Assembly (NCBI GenBank): GCA_031255955.1
Contig: JAIRRO010000159.1
Span: 1 to 8,512, forward strand
Source of the DNA: Oscillospiraceae bacterium
Lineage (GTDB): Bacteria; Bacillota; Clostridia; Oscillospirales; Oscillospiraceae
Direction of reading: 5' to 3'
Length of the DNA stretch: 8,512 nucleotides
The notes beneath the pieces were generated by a model that did no database searches, was not told the origin of the DNA, and saw nothing but the letters and a program-made list of their open reading frames with translations. The first letter of the stretch is position 1, and each line of letters opens with the position of its first letter. Below are positions 1 through 6,050 of this stretch, piece after piece. The position numbers and the translations under genes are program-made.

Positions 1-45
1 CGCCGCATTTTTTTTGCATCTTGAGCAAAGCATAAGCTGCCGCAT
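1..45 (-). CDS. Start of a CxxC zinc-finger protein gene (partial, runs off window)
   Basis: Only the first 15 codons are present, reading MRQLMLCSRCKKNAA from an ATG at 45. The visible pair C7-x2-C10 is half of a zinc knuckle. The start is well supported: GGAAGGAG lies 8 nt upstream and the gene begins 22 nt after the pgsA stop, so it is very probably the next gene of the same operon. From memory of the families, an N-terminus of the form LCxxCxKxxA is typical of McsA-like zinc-finger proteins and of clostridial ClpC-type ATPases that carry an N-terminal zinc finger. Which of these it is cannot be decided from 15 residues. An internal ATG at codon 5 is a less likely start because its spacing from the ribosome binding site is too long. 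Existence of the gene is fairly secure; its function is a guess. Confidence 0.6.
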   Translation of the reverse strand, partial: MRQLMLCSRCKKNAA

Positions 46-53
46 TGTAAATG

Positions 54-61
54 CTCCTTCC
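54..61 (-). promoter_or_regulatory. Ribosome binding site GGAAGGAG for the partial zinc-finger gene
   Basis: The minus strand reads GGAAGGAG, then an 8-nt spacer, then ATG at 45. This near-consensus Shine-Dalgarno sequence is the main reason to believe that a gene starts at the window edge although only 15 codons can be seen. Confidence 0.7.
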
Positions 62-67
62 TGACTA

Positions 68-631
68 TTAAGACTTCATATCGGATTTCAAGCGTTTTTT
101 CATCTCCGCTGAAAATGTGAGAATATAGCTGATGAGCGCCGCGCTCGCCAGCCCCACCGCGACGCCTATCATCGCGGAAGCGTATGCCCCGTTTATCGAC
201 GGGAACAGCATCAGCGCCGCGCACGTCACCACGAAAAACACCGTAGCTGTCTTTCCGAAAATATTCGATGGTGGAATCTCCGCTTTTGCCCGCGAGTGAA
301 GCACCAGTCCGCCGACGCCCATCAGCAGTTCCTTGGTGACAACCACCGCAATCGCCCACGCGGGGATGAGCCCGTCTATCGTGATGCAGGTGAGCGCCGC
401 CGCGGTCATCAGCTTGTCCCCGAGCGGGTCTAGAACCTTGCCGAGGTTTGAGGTCAGAGAGAGCCGTCGAGCAATAAATCCGTCGAGAAAGTCCGTAACC
501 GCCGCGATGATATATATCGTCACAGCCCAGCCTTTCACTTCACCCTTCTCCGCAAAATAAGTGAAGGTGAACACAGGCACAAGGCATATTCGGAAGCCCG
601 ACAGCAGATTTGGCAGCATTTTCAGCTTCAT
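68..631 (-). CDS. pgsA: CDP-diacylglycerol--glycerol-3-phosphate 3-phosphatidyltransferase
   Basis: PgsA transfers the phosphatidyl group of CDP-diacylglycerol to glycerol-3-phosphate, releasing CMP. This is the committed step to phosphatidylglycerol and cardiolipin and takes place in the cytoplasmic membrane. The 187-residue protein has the normal length for the family. The complete CDP-alcohol phosphotransferase signature DG-x2-AR-x8-G-x3-D-x3-D is visible at residues 50-72 (D50, G51, A54, R55, G64, D68, D72), preceded by D47. Hydrophobic stretches at about 13-26, 35-50, 88-110, 126-145 and 150-172 fit a multi-pass membrane enzyme. The N-terminus (MKLKMLPNLLSGFRI) matches the NxLTxxR-like start seen in PgsA. 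AAGGGG lies 8 nt before the ATG. The gene follows cvpA by 48 nt. The related phosphatidylserine synthases share the signature, but the length and N-terminus favour PgsA. Confidence 0.93.
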   Translation of the reverse strand: MKLKMLPNLLSGFRICLVPVFTFTYFAEKGEVKGWAVTIYIIAAVTDFLDGFIARRLSLTSNLGKVLDPLGDKLMTAAALTCITIDGLIPAWAIAVVVTKELLMGVGGLVLHSRAKAEIPPSNIFGKTATVFFVVTCAALMLFPSINGAYASAMIGVAVGLASAALISYILTFSAEMKKRLKSDMKS

Positions 632-679
632 GTCAAATACCCCTTCTTGAAGATACCCATCGAAATTCTTTCTTCACGC

Positions 680-1414
680 TTAAATACCCAATACATCCGC
701 AATTATGTTGTTGTCAACAATATACCGCAAAAGCTTGGTTTCTGCAACCACGTCCGCTGTCACGATGCCGAGATATCGCAAAACAGCCGCCGCGAACAGC
801 ACAATCAGCGCCCCGCGCAGCAGTCCCGCCGCAAGACCCGCGATGGCGTCAAGCTGGCGCAGCCCCGGCAGGGAGAACACAAATCCGATTAAGCTGCCCA
901 CCACGGCGAACGCAATGGACAGCAGAATGAACGCCGCGGCGAACACCGCCACGCGCGCTATTACCTTGCACAGCTTATCCGTAATTATCGAGCCGAGCGA
1001 GTAGCCCGCCTCCACCGTTTCGGTTTTTATCGTTTCAGTGATTTTTTCCGCGGCGGACTTGAAAAACCCGAGCTTCCGCAGCGTCAGCATCGTCAGTCCG
1101 TGCGATGTTTCGATGTCATATTCGTTTTCGTCCGGCAGCACGTCGTCGCGCTCCTCTTCACGCTCCTCTTCACTCTCCTGTTTTTCGGGGCTGAGGATGC
1201 TTTGTAGCCTGCCGTCCACAAGCCCGCCTACGAATGGTCGCAGCACACCCGTGAATTCCGCTGAAAACGCCTCTGAAGCGGCGTTCGCCAAAATAAGCGA
1301 TAGCATCAGCGCCAAAAAACCCGCTATACCCCGCACAATCCCCGCGCGAAATCCGCGGTACGCGCAAAACGCGACGAACGCGAGAATTATTATATCAATC
1401 ACAACACCGATCAT
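680..1414 (-). CDS. CvpA family membrane protein
   Basis: This 244-residue protein has the CvpA-family layout: an N-terminal hydrophobic hairpin (about 3-20 and 29-46, joined by YRGFRAGIVRG, the typical R/G-rich turn) and two further hydrophobic segments (about 152-182 and 191-214). CvpA proteins are named for colicin V production in E. coli; their molecular role in Firmicutes is not settled. Between the second and third segments lies a long hydrophilic region (about 76-135) with a strongly charged core, ESEEEREEER at 80-89, encoded by a 12-bp tandem repeat; this loop is larger than in compact CvpA proteins. AAGGGAG lies about 10 nt before the ATG. The gene starts 29 nt after the DUF5711-like gene and precedes pgsA, which suggests co-transcription and an envelope-related role. 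Family assignment rests on topology and the N-terminal pattern. Confidence 0.8.
   Translation of the reverse strand: MIGVVIDIIILAFVAFCAYRGFRAGIVRGIAGFLALMLSLILANAASEAFSAEFTGVLRPFVGGLVDGRLQSILSPEKQESEEEREEERDDVLPDENEYDIETSHGLTMLTLRKLGFFKSAAEKITETIKTETVEAGYSLGSIITDKLCKVIARVAVFAAAFILLSIAFAVVGSLIGFVFSLPGLRQLDAIAGLAAGLLRGALIVLFAAAVLRYLGIVTADVVAETKLLRYIVDNNIIADVLGI
1150..1173 (-). repeat. Two exact 12-bp tandem repeats inside the cvpA-family gene
   Basis: The plus strand has GCTCCTCTTCAC twice in direct succession. On the coding strand this encodes the repeated acidic unit EEER within the charged loop of the CvpA-family protein (residues 82-89). The 12-bp length keeps the reading frame if the copy number changes. 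Confidence 0.85.
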
Positions 1415-1443
1415 TTTATCGAAGCTCCCTTCAAATCGCCGAC

Positions 1444-2658
1444 TCAGCTATCCTGTCCGTTAAAGGCTCTGCCCTCGCGCGCGCCCGTCACTACGGCGCT
1501 TTTCCCGCCGCGCGGGAAGGCGTTTGAGGCTCCGGACGCCTCCGGATATGACGCCGCCAGCCGCAGCTCTCTGTCGTAAATATCCAGTCCGTCGCTTCGC
1601 AGCACGGCGACGCGATCCCCCTCCGCCGAGAGCCAAATCAGCCCGCGTGAGGTTTCTATCCTGCCCAGCACGACGCCGCGCTCGTCAACAGTGACCAGCT
1701 CGCCGCCCGCAGGACCCGTAAGATGCAGCGCGGCAAAGGAATCACCCGTTGCGTATCCGTCCGGCTTATGCCCGTTGAAGGCGAAAATCACTTCCCCCGC
1801 GCCGCTTTCCGAAATGCTGATAAGCGCGTCGCCAGCTCTCGCCAGAAGCGCGCCCGAGGCGGTGAACGCCATCTCAAATATCGCGCCGTTTTCATACACA
1901 TATTCACCCGTCGGCGTCGTGGAGCCGCGCTCCAGCAGCACGATTCTGCCGCCGCGCGCCGTCAGTGTCAGCGCGGCAAAGCGCTTACCGGAGCGCGATA
2001 TCGCCGCGCCGAGAACCGGTCCCTCTCCGGAATACCAGTCGTATATCTTTTCCGGGACACCGCTGCGCATCGCGAAAAATTCCACGCGTCCTTTATACTC
2101 CCCCGAGGCGCGCGTCGTCACGGCGAATATACCTCCGCGCCCCGCGGCGCAGGAGACGACGCCACTGTCAAGCGTCATCGAGGCGACAATGCCCGATCGG
2201 TCGGCAATCCTGACTCCCCGCCCTCCGGCGTCGTATGCTATGGCAAGCGCCCCGCCTGATATTATCGCGGGATTCGCCATCGCGAAGCTCTCTCGCGACA
2301 GCTCCTCTCCCGTTTTGGCGTAGACCGCCACGCCGGATTTTCCCGCCGACACCACAGCGCCGCCGAGGTCGGCAAACACCTCATCAAAGCCGTCTTCAAA
2401 GACGAAAACGGCGTTTCCGCCCTGCCCCGCAAAGATATTCAGCGTGCGGGTGAAGCCTGAGAGCGACAGCTCGCCCCCGACAAGGCGAATTACAAACATC
2501 GACGCCGCCGCGGCAAGAAACAGCAGCACAAGAAAAACGGCGCGCGCGCCCTTATGTACCCTTCGGCGCGCCCCCGCGGACACCACATCCGACGGCGCGC
2601 GAACTTCAGCCGCGCCGCTTGTGTTGTATTTCGCTTCCGCTTCGCTTACAGCGTTCAT
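1444..2658 (-). CDS. DUF5711-like membrane-anchored protein, probable beta-propeller ectodomain
   Basis: The 404-residue protein has a hydrophilic N-terminus of about 30 residues, a basic patch (RRRVHKGAR, 31-39), one membrane segment at about 40-60, and then about 340 residues that should lie outside the membrane by the positive-inside rule. The outer part is a run of short hydrophobic strands separated by glycine and polar turns (for example GGAVVSAGKSGVAVYAKTGE, SGKRFAALTLTARGG, GDRVAVLRSDGLDIYDREL), which is how blade repeats of PQQ/WD-like propellers look. The arrangement, and its place before cvpA and pgsA, match clostridial proteins annotated DUF5711; I recognise this by pattern, not by a search. 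Function is unknown. The gene is the first after the promoter in 2752-2783. The ribosome binding site is weak (GGGA just before the ATG), and a 10-codon leader frame ends across the start codon. The C-terminal end (GREGRAFNGQDS-like tail) is not hydrophobic. Confidence 0.65.
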   Translation of the reverse strand: MNAVSEAEAKYNTSGAAEVRAPSDVVSAGARRRVHKGARAVFLVLLFLAAAASMFVIRLVGGELSLSGFTRTLNIFAGQGGNAVFVFEDGFDEVFADLGGAVVSAGKSGVAVYAKTGEELSRESFAMANPAIISGGALAIAYDAGGRGVRIADRSGIVASMTLDSGVVSCAAGRGGIFAVTTRASGEYKGRVEFFAMRSGVPEKIYDWYSGEGPVLGAAISRSGKRFAALTLTARGGRIVLLERGSTTPTGEYVYENGAIFEMAFTASGALLARAGDALISISESGAGEVIFAFNGHKPDGYATGDSFAALHLTGPAGGELVTVDERGVVLGRIETSRGLIWLSAEGDRVAVLRSDGLDIYDRELRLAASYPEASGASNAFPRGGKSAVVTGAREGRAFNGQDS

Positions 2659-2731
2659 ATCAATCCCATTCCGCCGCCACGGCGCATCGTTTCCGGGATA
2701 ATTTCACCCCGTTTCGTCCGCGGCTGTGTGC

Positions 2732-2746
2732 CGTTAATGATTTACG
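2732..2746. promoter_or_regulatory. Imperfect 15-bp palindrome over the predicted transcription start (possible operator)
   Basis: The plus strand reads CGTTAATGATTTACG, two 7-bp arms around a central base that match in six of seven positions. It lies 5 bp downstream of the -10 hexamer, where a repressor could bind. No regulator family is recognised from the site, and a short AT-rich near-palindrome can arise by chance. Confidence 0.3.
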
Positions 2747-2751
2747 CATTG

Positions 2752-2783
2752 ATTATATCACATTTCCGGTGAAAAAGATACAA
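2752..2783 (-). promoter_or_regulatory. Predicted SigA-type promoter with extended -10 for the DUF5711-cvpA-pgsA unit
   Basis: In the AT-rich part of the 136-bp spacer, the minus strand has TGATATAAT, a perfect -10 hexamer (2752-2757) with an extended TG motif. A possible -35, TTGTAT, sits at 2778-2783 with a 20-nt spacer, longer than the usual 17; the extended -10 could compensate. Transcription would start near 2745, leaving a leader of roughly 87 nt before the ATG at 2658. This is the only convincing promoter in the window and marks the boundary between the two operons. Confidence 0.65.
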
Positions 2784-2794
2784 GAAATTTTTGA

Positions 2795-4054
2795 TCAACA
2801 AATCCCGTTGAGAACAGCGAGTCTGTGCAGCCAGATGGCAACATCGCCGCGTTTATTCGATGCCGGTTGACCCTCTGTTTTTTCAAACACCTCCGCCGCT
2901 CGCGCCGCTATCAGGCGCGCGGTCGCCGCGTCATTTTTTTCGATTTTTACGGCGGCGGGACGCGTTCCTCCGCGCGCCACGGGCGGAGAGATGACTGTGG
3001 GCAGCTCGCTTTTCGTCATTTCGCGCTCGGGATAAAATCTGTTGTTTCGAAAGCCCGTCACAAAACCCGTGCGGTCGAGCTCGCGCACCGCCTCAAAGCA
3101 GTCGTTCGCGGGGCGCACATCCTCAAACGGGGACAGCTCAAGCAACTCGCTGACCGTCACGACGCGATAGCCGTACTTTTCAAGCAGCTCTAAATGAAGC
3201 CGCAGCGCGGACGCTATCGGCGTCTGCTTCGACATATTATAGCCGTCCTTTTGAAAGATTATCTGCCCCGCAAGGCTTGACGGATCCTCCTCCAGCGCCG
3301 TGCGCAGCGGCGCCACCATCGCCTCCACCGCCGCGTCATATCCGTTGCTGCCGGGAAGATATCCCCCGCCGTCAAAGCTCGCCGCCAGATAGTGATATCC
3401 CATCGCCTCACAGGCGTCAAACGAGGTGTGCCCGTCCGGCATATTATCTACATAGTGCGGCGGGCGTGTGAAGCGCATTTCGTACTTCGTCAGGCTGTAG
3501 ATAAGCTCGTGCAGACGCGTAAGGTCGCTTACCGCCTCGTCCAATCCGCCGAGCGTGACGCGCTGCGAATACATCGTGCGGGATTTTCCGTAGATGATGT
3601 GTCTGTAGGTGTGGTTTGTCAGCTCGTGTCCCTCGCGGTCTATGCGGCGCACCAGCTCTGGGCAAGCCAGCGCCCCCGCCATATCGTCAAGCCCGAAGGC
3701 GGCATAATGGTCATAGCGCTTACCGAACACATACTGCGTGTCAAGCTCCCCCGACGCGTCGGGATAATTTTCTGACGTCGAGCCTACGACGTCAAATGTC
3801 CCGCGCGCGCCGAATTCCTTTAGCACCGTCAGCAGATGCTCTGTCAGTCCCGCGCCGTTTGATACATCAGGCGCGGTCGCTATTCTTGTCGGCCCGTCGT
3901 CAAAGGTCATAGCGACAACGCGCTCTCCCGGCGGCGCGACGCGCGCTATCCTGCGCGACGGCGTGAGAATCAACCCCCGCCGCTCGTTCCTGACATGCTT
4001 AATCAGCTTGTTAATTTTACGCAAAAACGTATATCCCGGTATATTTAATGCCAT
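2795..4054 (-). CDS. Polysaccharide deacetylase (NodB domain) with SLH-like C-terminus
   Basis: The 419-residue protein carries a NodB homology domain at about residues 46-306, the carbohydrate esterase 4 fold that removes N- or O-acetyl groups from glycans such as peptidoglycan or exopolysaccharide with a divalent metal. Motif 1 is TFDDGP (50-55), motif 2 is H148-x3-H152 (NHTYRH), and motif 3 is RPPHY (197-201). Motifs 1 and 2 are about 95 residues apart, which implies an insertion at about 96-135. The C-terminus has one clear SLH-like repeat (about 314-356, with TGFVTGF, NNRFYPEREMTKSEL) and a degenerate second one (about 374-412, KRGDVAIWLHRL). No signal peptide or membrane segment is visible; the N-terminus is basic and polar. 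AAAGGA precedes the ATG by about 9 nt, and the gene follows the PHP gene by 14 nt. It is probably the last gene of the ECF-truA operon. The true substrate cannot be told. Confidence 0.87.
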   Translation of the reverse strand: MALNIPGYTFLRKINKLIKHVRNERRGLILTPSRRIARVAPPGERVVAMTFDDGPTRIATAPDVSNGAGLTEHLLTVLKEFGARGTFDVVGSTSENYPDASGELDTQYVFGKRYDHYAAFGLDDMAGALACPELVRRIDREGHELTNHTYRHIIYGKSRTMYSQRVTLGGLDEAVSDLTRLHELIYSLTKYEMRFTRPPHYVDNMPDGHTSFDACEAMGYHYLAASFDGGGYLPGSNGYDAAVEAMVAPLRTALEEDPSSLAGQIIFQKDGYNMSKQTPIASALRLHLELLEKYGYRVVTVSELLELSPFEDVRPANDCFEAVRELDRTGFVTGFRNNRFYPEREMTKSELPTVISPPVARGGTRPAAVKIEKNDAATARLIAARAAEVFEKTEGQPASNKRGDVAIWLHRLAVLNGIC

Positions 4055-4068
4055 TTTATCTTGTCCTT

Positions 4069-4851
4069 TCAGTGTGAATCCGTTTTTCGTCCGCCGCCGC
4101 GCACAGCCTGTGCGACGTCCGTTGCCGCGAAGAATACAAGCCGCGCGACGTCCTTAGGCAGCGTTCGCGGCTTTGTCCGCAGCAGCTTCCCGACTGCCTG
4201 GTCCGTCAATCTGCCTCCCGCTCCCGCGGCGTCCGATAATCTGCTTATCAGCGCGCTTCGGACGCCCTCGGGCGTTTTTTCCGTGTCACGCGGCAGCGCT
4301 GTATAGCACGCGCCGATTTCGCGGGAAATATGCCCGTCACTGCCGCCGGTGATGAATTTTCCGTATCGGCTCGCGGCACGGCGCAGCGCTGCGTGTGTAT
4401 TTGCTCTGCCGCCGGCGCTTTTATGTATTCCCCGCCGCGCGTCATCGCGCGAATTGCGCACCTCAATACCGTCAACGGTTTCGAACAATTCCTCCGGCAC
4501 CTCCGCTCTGCCCCTGTAAGGATGCGCCGCAACAAGCAACGCGCCGTCGTCATCCGCCGCCGCGCGCAGCTCCAAGAGCCTGCACAGTCCGCGTCCGTCC
4601 CGTTTCAGAGCGTATAAGCCCGACACAAACAACGCCAGCACATGCCCCGCCGTTGTGGAATATTCCACCGCCGGAATGACAATAAAGCCCGGCGGGGCAA
4701 GGCTTAACAGCTGTGTATGAGCCTTAAATTCGTCGTGGTCACAGACGGCAACGCCATCAAGCCCGAGGGCAAGCGCCGTGCTTATTATCTTATCGGCGCT
4801 CATGCTTCCGTCGTGCGAATATTTTGAGTGAACGTGCATATCAAGCTTCAC
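4069..4851 (-). CDS. PHP-domain metal-dependent phosphoesterase
   Basis: I place the start at the GTG at 4851, giving 260 residues. A longer frame reaches an ATG at 4974, but its first 41 codons lie mostly inside the upstream gene, and AAGGGAGG sits 6 nt before this GTG. The PHP metal-binding motifs are all visible in order: DMHVHSKYSHDG (4-15, H6 and H8), CDHDE (37-41), E63 in IPAVEYST, GHVLAL (H70), AAHPYR (H110) and GGSDGH (169-174, D172 and H174). Such stand-alone proteins hydrolyse phosphate esters; members include nucleoside 3',5'-bisphosphate and oligonucleotide phosphatases and CpsB-like tyrosine phosphatases of capsule loci. The substrate here is unknown. The basic C-terminal tail (about 215-260) lies after the last metal motif. 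The gene lies 35 nt after the ATP-grasp gene and 14 nt before the deacetylase gene. Confidence 0.88.
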   Translation of the reverse strand: MKLDMHVHSKYSHDGSMSADKIISTALALGLDGVAVCDHDEFKAHTQLLSLAPPGFIVIPAVEYSTTAGHVLALFVSGLYALKRDGRGLCRLLELRAAADDDGALLVAAHPYRGRAEVPEELFETVDGIEVRNSRDDARRGIHKSAGGRANTHAALRRAASRYGKFITGGSDGHISREIGACYTALPRDTEKTPEGVRSALISRLSDAAGAGGRLTDQAVGKLLRTKPRTLPKDVARLVFFAATDVAQAVRGGGRKTDSH

Positions 4852-4866
4852 TGAGTGCCTCCCTTC
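4852..4866 (-). promoter_or_regulatory. Ribosome binding site that fixes the GTG start of the PHP gene
   Basis: The minus strand reads GAAGGGAGG followed by CACTCA and GTG, an almost perfect Shine-Dalgarno with a 6-nt spacer. The first residues after it (MKLDMHVH) place the first PHP motif right at the N-terminus, as is normal for this family, whereas the longer frame would add 41 residues without family resemblance. Confidence 0.8.
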
Positions 4867-4886
4867 GCGACGCTTCGCTGAGCGAA

Positions 4887-6050
4887 TTATACCCCCGTTC
4901 GACGCGATAGACAAGAAAAAATACGCAGCGAGCGCAGATAACGCAGTCCCGGCTTCGGGTCGCGCGCGCTCCATAGCCCATGCCGAACGCGCGGATTTAT
5001 TATATCGGAGGCGTATTTCAGCAACGGAATCGGACTTTTTTTCGCTACGGCGGACGCCGCCGCCCAGCGCGCACCGCTGATGAAATACTGCATCACAACA
5101 CCCGTTTTATATTCCGGGGTGATGCTCTGCGGCAGCTCTTCTCCCGAGGCTGCGCGCGCGAACGCCGTGGCGAAGCCCGCCCCCGCGAGATATGACAGCG
5201 GATAGCTCCCCCACACGCGCGGATTTATCTCCAGCACCGCGTAAGTCTCCGGCGTGCCGCGAAACTCCACCATCGCCAGCCCTTCAAAATTCATTGCCTG
5301 CAGCAGCCTCACCGCGTCCCGCGCCATATTTTCACACCACACAGATCGGCACGCGACGCTAGGTCCGCCTGTCAGGGGATATTCCCGCAGCCGTTCGTGA
5401 CAGAACACGCGAACTGGGCGGCGCTGCCTGTCCGTCAAGACGGATACGCCGTACCCCGCGCCGCGTATATATTCGCTGATAAAATACGGATGCGCTTGCA
5501 TTTTCAGTACAGCGGCGTCCAGCTCCGCGCGATTTCGCGCTATGGCGTATCGCCCGGCGGCTGTTATCCCCAGCGCCTCGCCGTCCGCGTATTTTACGAC
5601 CACGGGATAATTAAAGCTGTCCGCGTCTTTGAGACTCAGCGTTTCCGGCACGCGAATACCCAGCTCCCGCGCCATAGCTGCAACAGTGGGCTTGTCATTC
5701 GCCCGCTTCAGCGTTTCCGCGTCGGAGATTAATGTAAAGCGCGAAAATTCCTCGCGCCGCGCCGCCATTATCCGCGTTGTCCGCGCCCCCGCCGGAAAAA
5801 TTACGGTGTTCTCACGCCGCGCCAGCTCGAGTATCCCGTCGGCATACGCATCGTCTGTCGGCAGCTCGCGCGCGGCGTCAAGCCGCACCCGCTCGGACAC
5901 ATATTTTGATCGCGCGGAAAGCGGCGTTTCGTCACCGGTGTATGCCGCCACAACGCGATAACCCGTCTGTCCCAGCTCGCGCGCGACTGCCGTCGCGGCG
6001 CGGTATTCTGTGTCTGTTAAAATTACCGTCCCGCCGAATCCGTTCGTCAT
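4887..6050 (-). CDS. ATP-grasp domain protein (COG3919-like predicted carboligase)
   Basis: The ATG at 6050 overlaps the truA stop as ATGA and gives 387 residues; an earlier in-frame ATG at 6086 would add 12 residues inside truA and is less likely. ATP-grasp enzymes join a carboxylate, activated as acyl-phosphate, to an amine or thiol. The N-terminal part (about 7-115) begins with VILTDTEYRAATAVARELG, a Rossmann-like lead-in. ATP-binding features follow: K120 before a helix ending in GIRVPET, VVVKYADG (K153), SEYIRGAGYG (E193), and the metal-binding pair E262 (AMVEFRG) and EINPR (274-278). YPLTGGPSVAC at 224-234 matches the substrate-loop pattern of ATP-grasp proteins in polysaccharide loci (COG3919 type); this is recalled, not searched. 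Alternatives are carbamoyl-phosphate-synthase-like ligases of other pathways. Substrates are unknown. The following PHP and deacetylase genes suggest modification of an envelope polymer. Confidence 0.82.
   Translation of the reverse strand: MTNGFGGTVILTDTEYRAATAVARELGQTGYRVVAAYTGDETPLSARSKYVSERVRLDAARELPTDDAYADGILELARRENTVIFPAGARTTRIMAARREEFSRFTLISDAETLKRANDKPTVAAMARELGIRVPETLSLKDADSFNYPVVVKYADGEALGITAAGRYAIARNRAELDAAVLKMQAHPYFISEYIRGAGYGVSVLTDRQRRPVRVFCHERLREYPLTGGPSVACRSVWCENMARDAVRLLQAMNFEGLAMVEFRGTPETYAVLEINPRVWGSYPLSYLAGAGFATAFARAASGEELPQSITPEYKTGVVMQYFISGARWAAASAVAKKSPIPLLKYASDIINPRVRHGLWSARDPKPGLRYLRSLRIFSCLSRRTGV

Noticed and set aside
1691..2323. Long plus-strand open frames (up to 210 codons) opposite the DUF5711-like gene
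   Set aside because: They are rich in Arg, Pro, Ser and Ala, overlap each other in several frames and lack family motifs; they are typical antisense shadows of a high-GC coding region.
2721..2733. Small hairpin CGGC-TGTGT-GCCG as a terminator after the deacetylase gene
   Set aside because: The stem has only 4 bp and no T-run follows on the minus strand. It also lies downstream of the predicted promoter, so it would be in the leader of the next unit. No terminator could be identified for the upstream operon.
2791..2798. TTGATCAA palindrome at the end of the deacetylase gene as an operator
   Set aside because: An 8-bp AT-rich palindrome at a stop codon is expected by chance, and it is upstream of the weak -35 rather than at the core promoter.
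4926..4974. Signal peptide or membrane anchor on the PHP protein
   Set aside because: The hydrophobic stretch belongs to the upstream extension that overlaps the ATP-grasp gene; the GTG at 4851 with its strong ribosome binding site is the better start.
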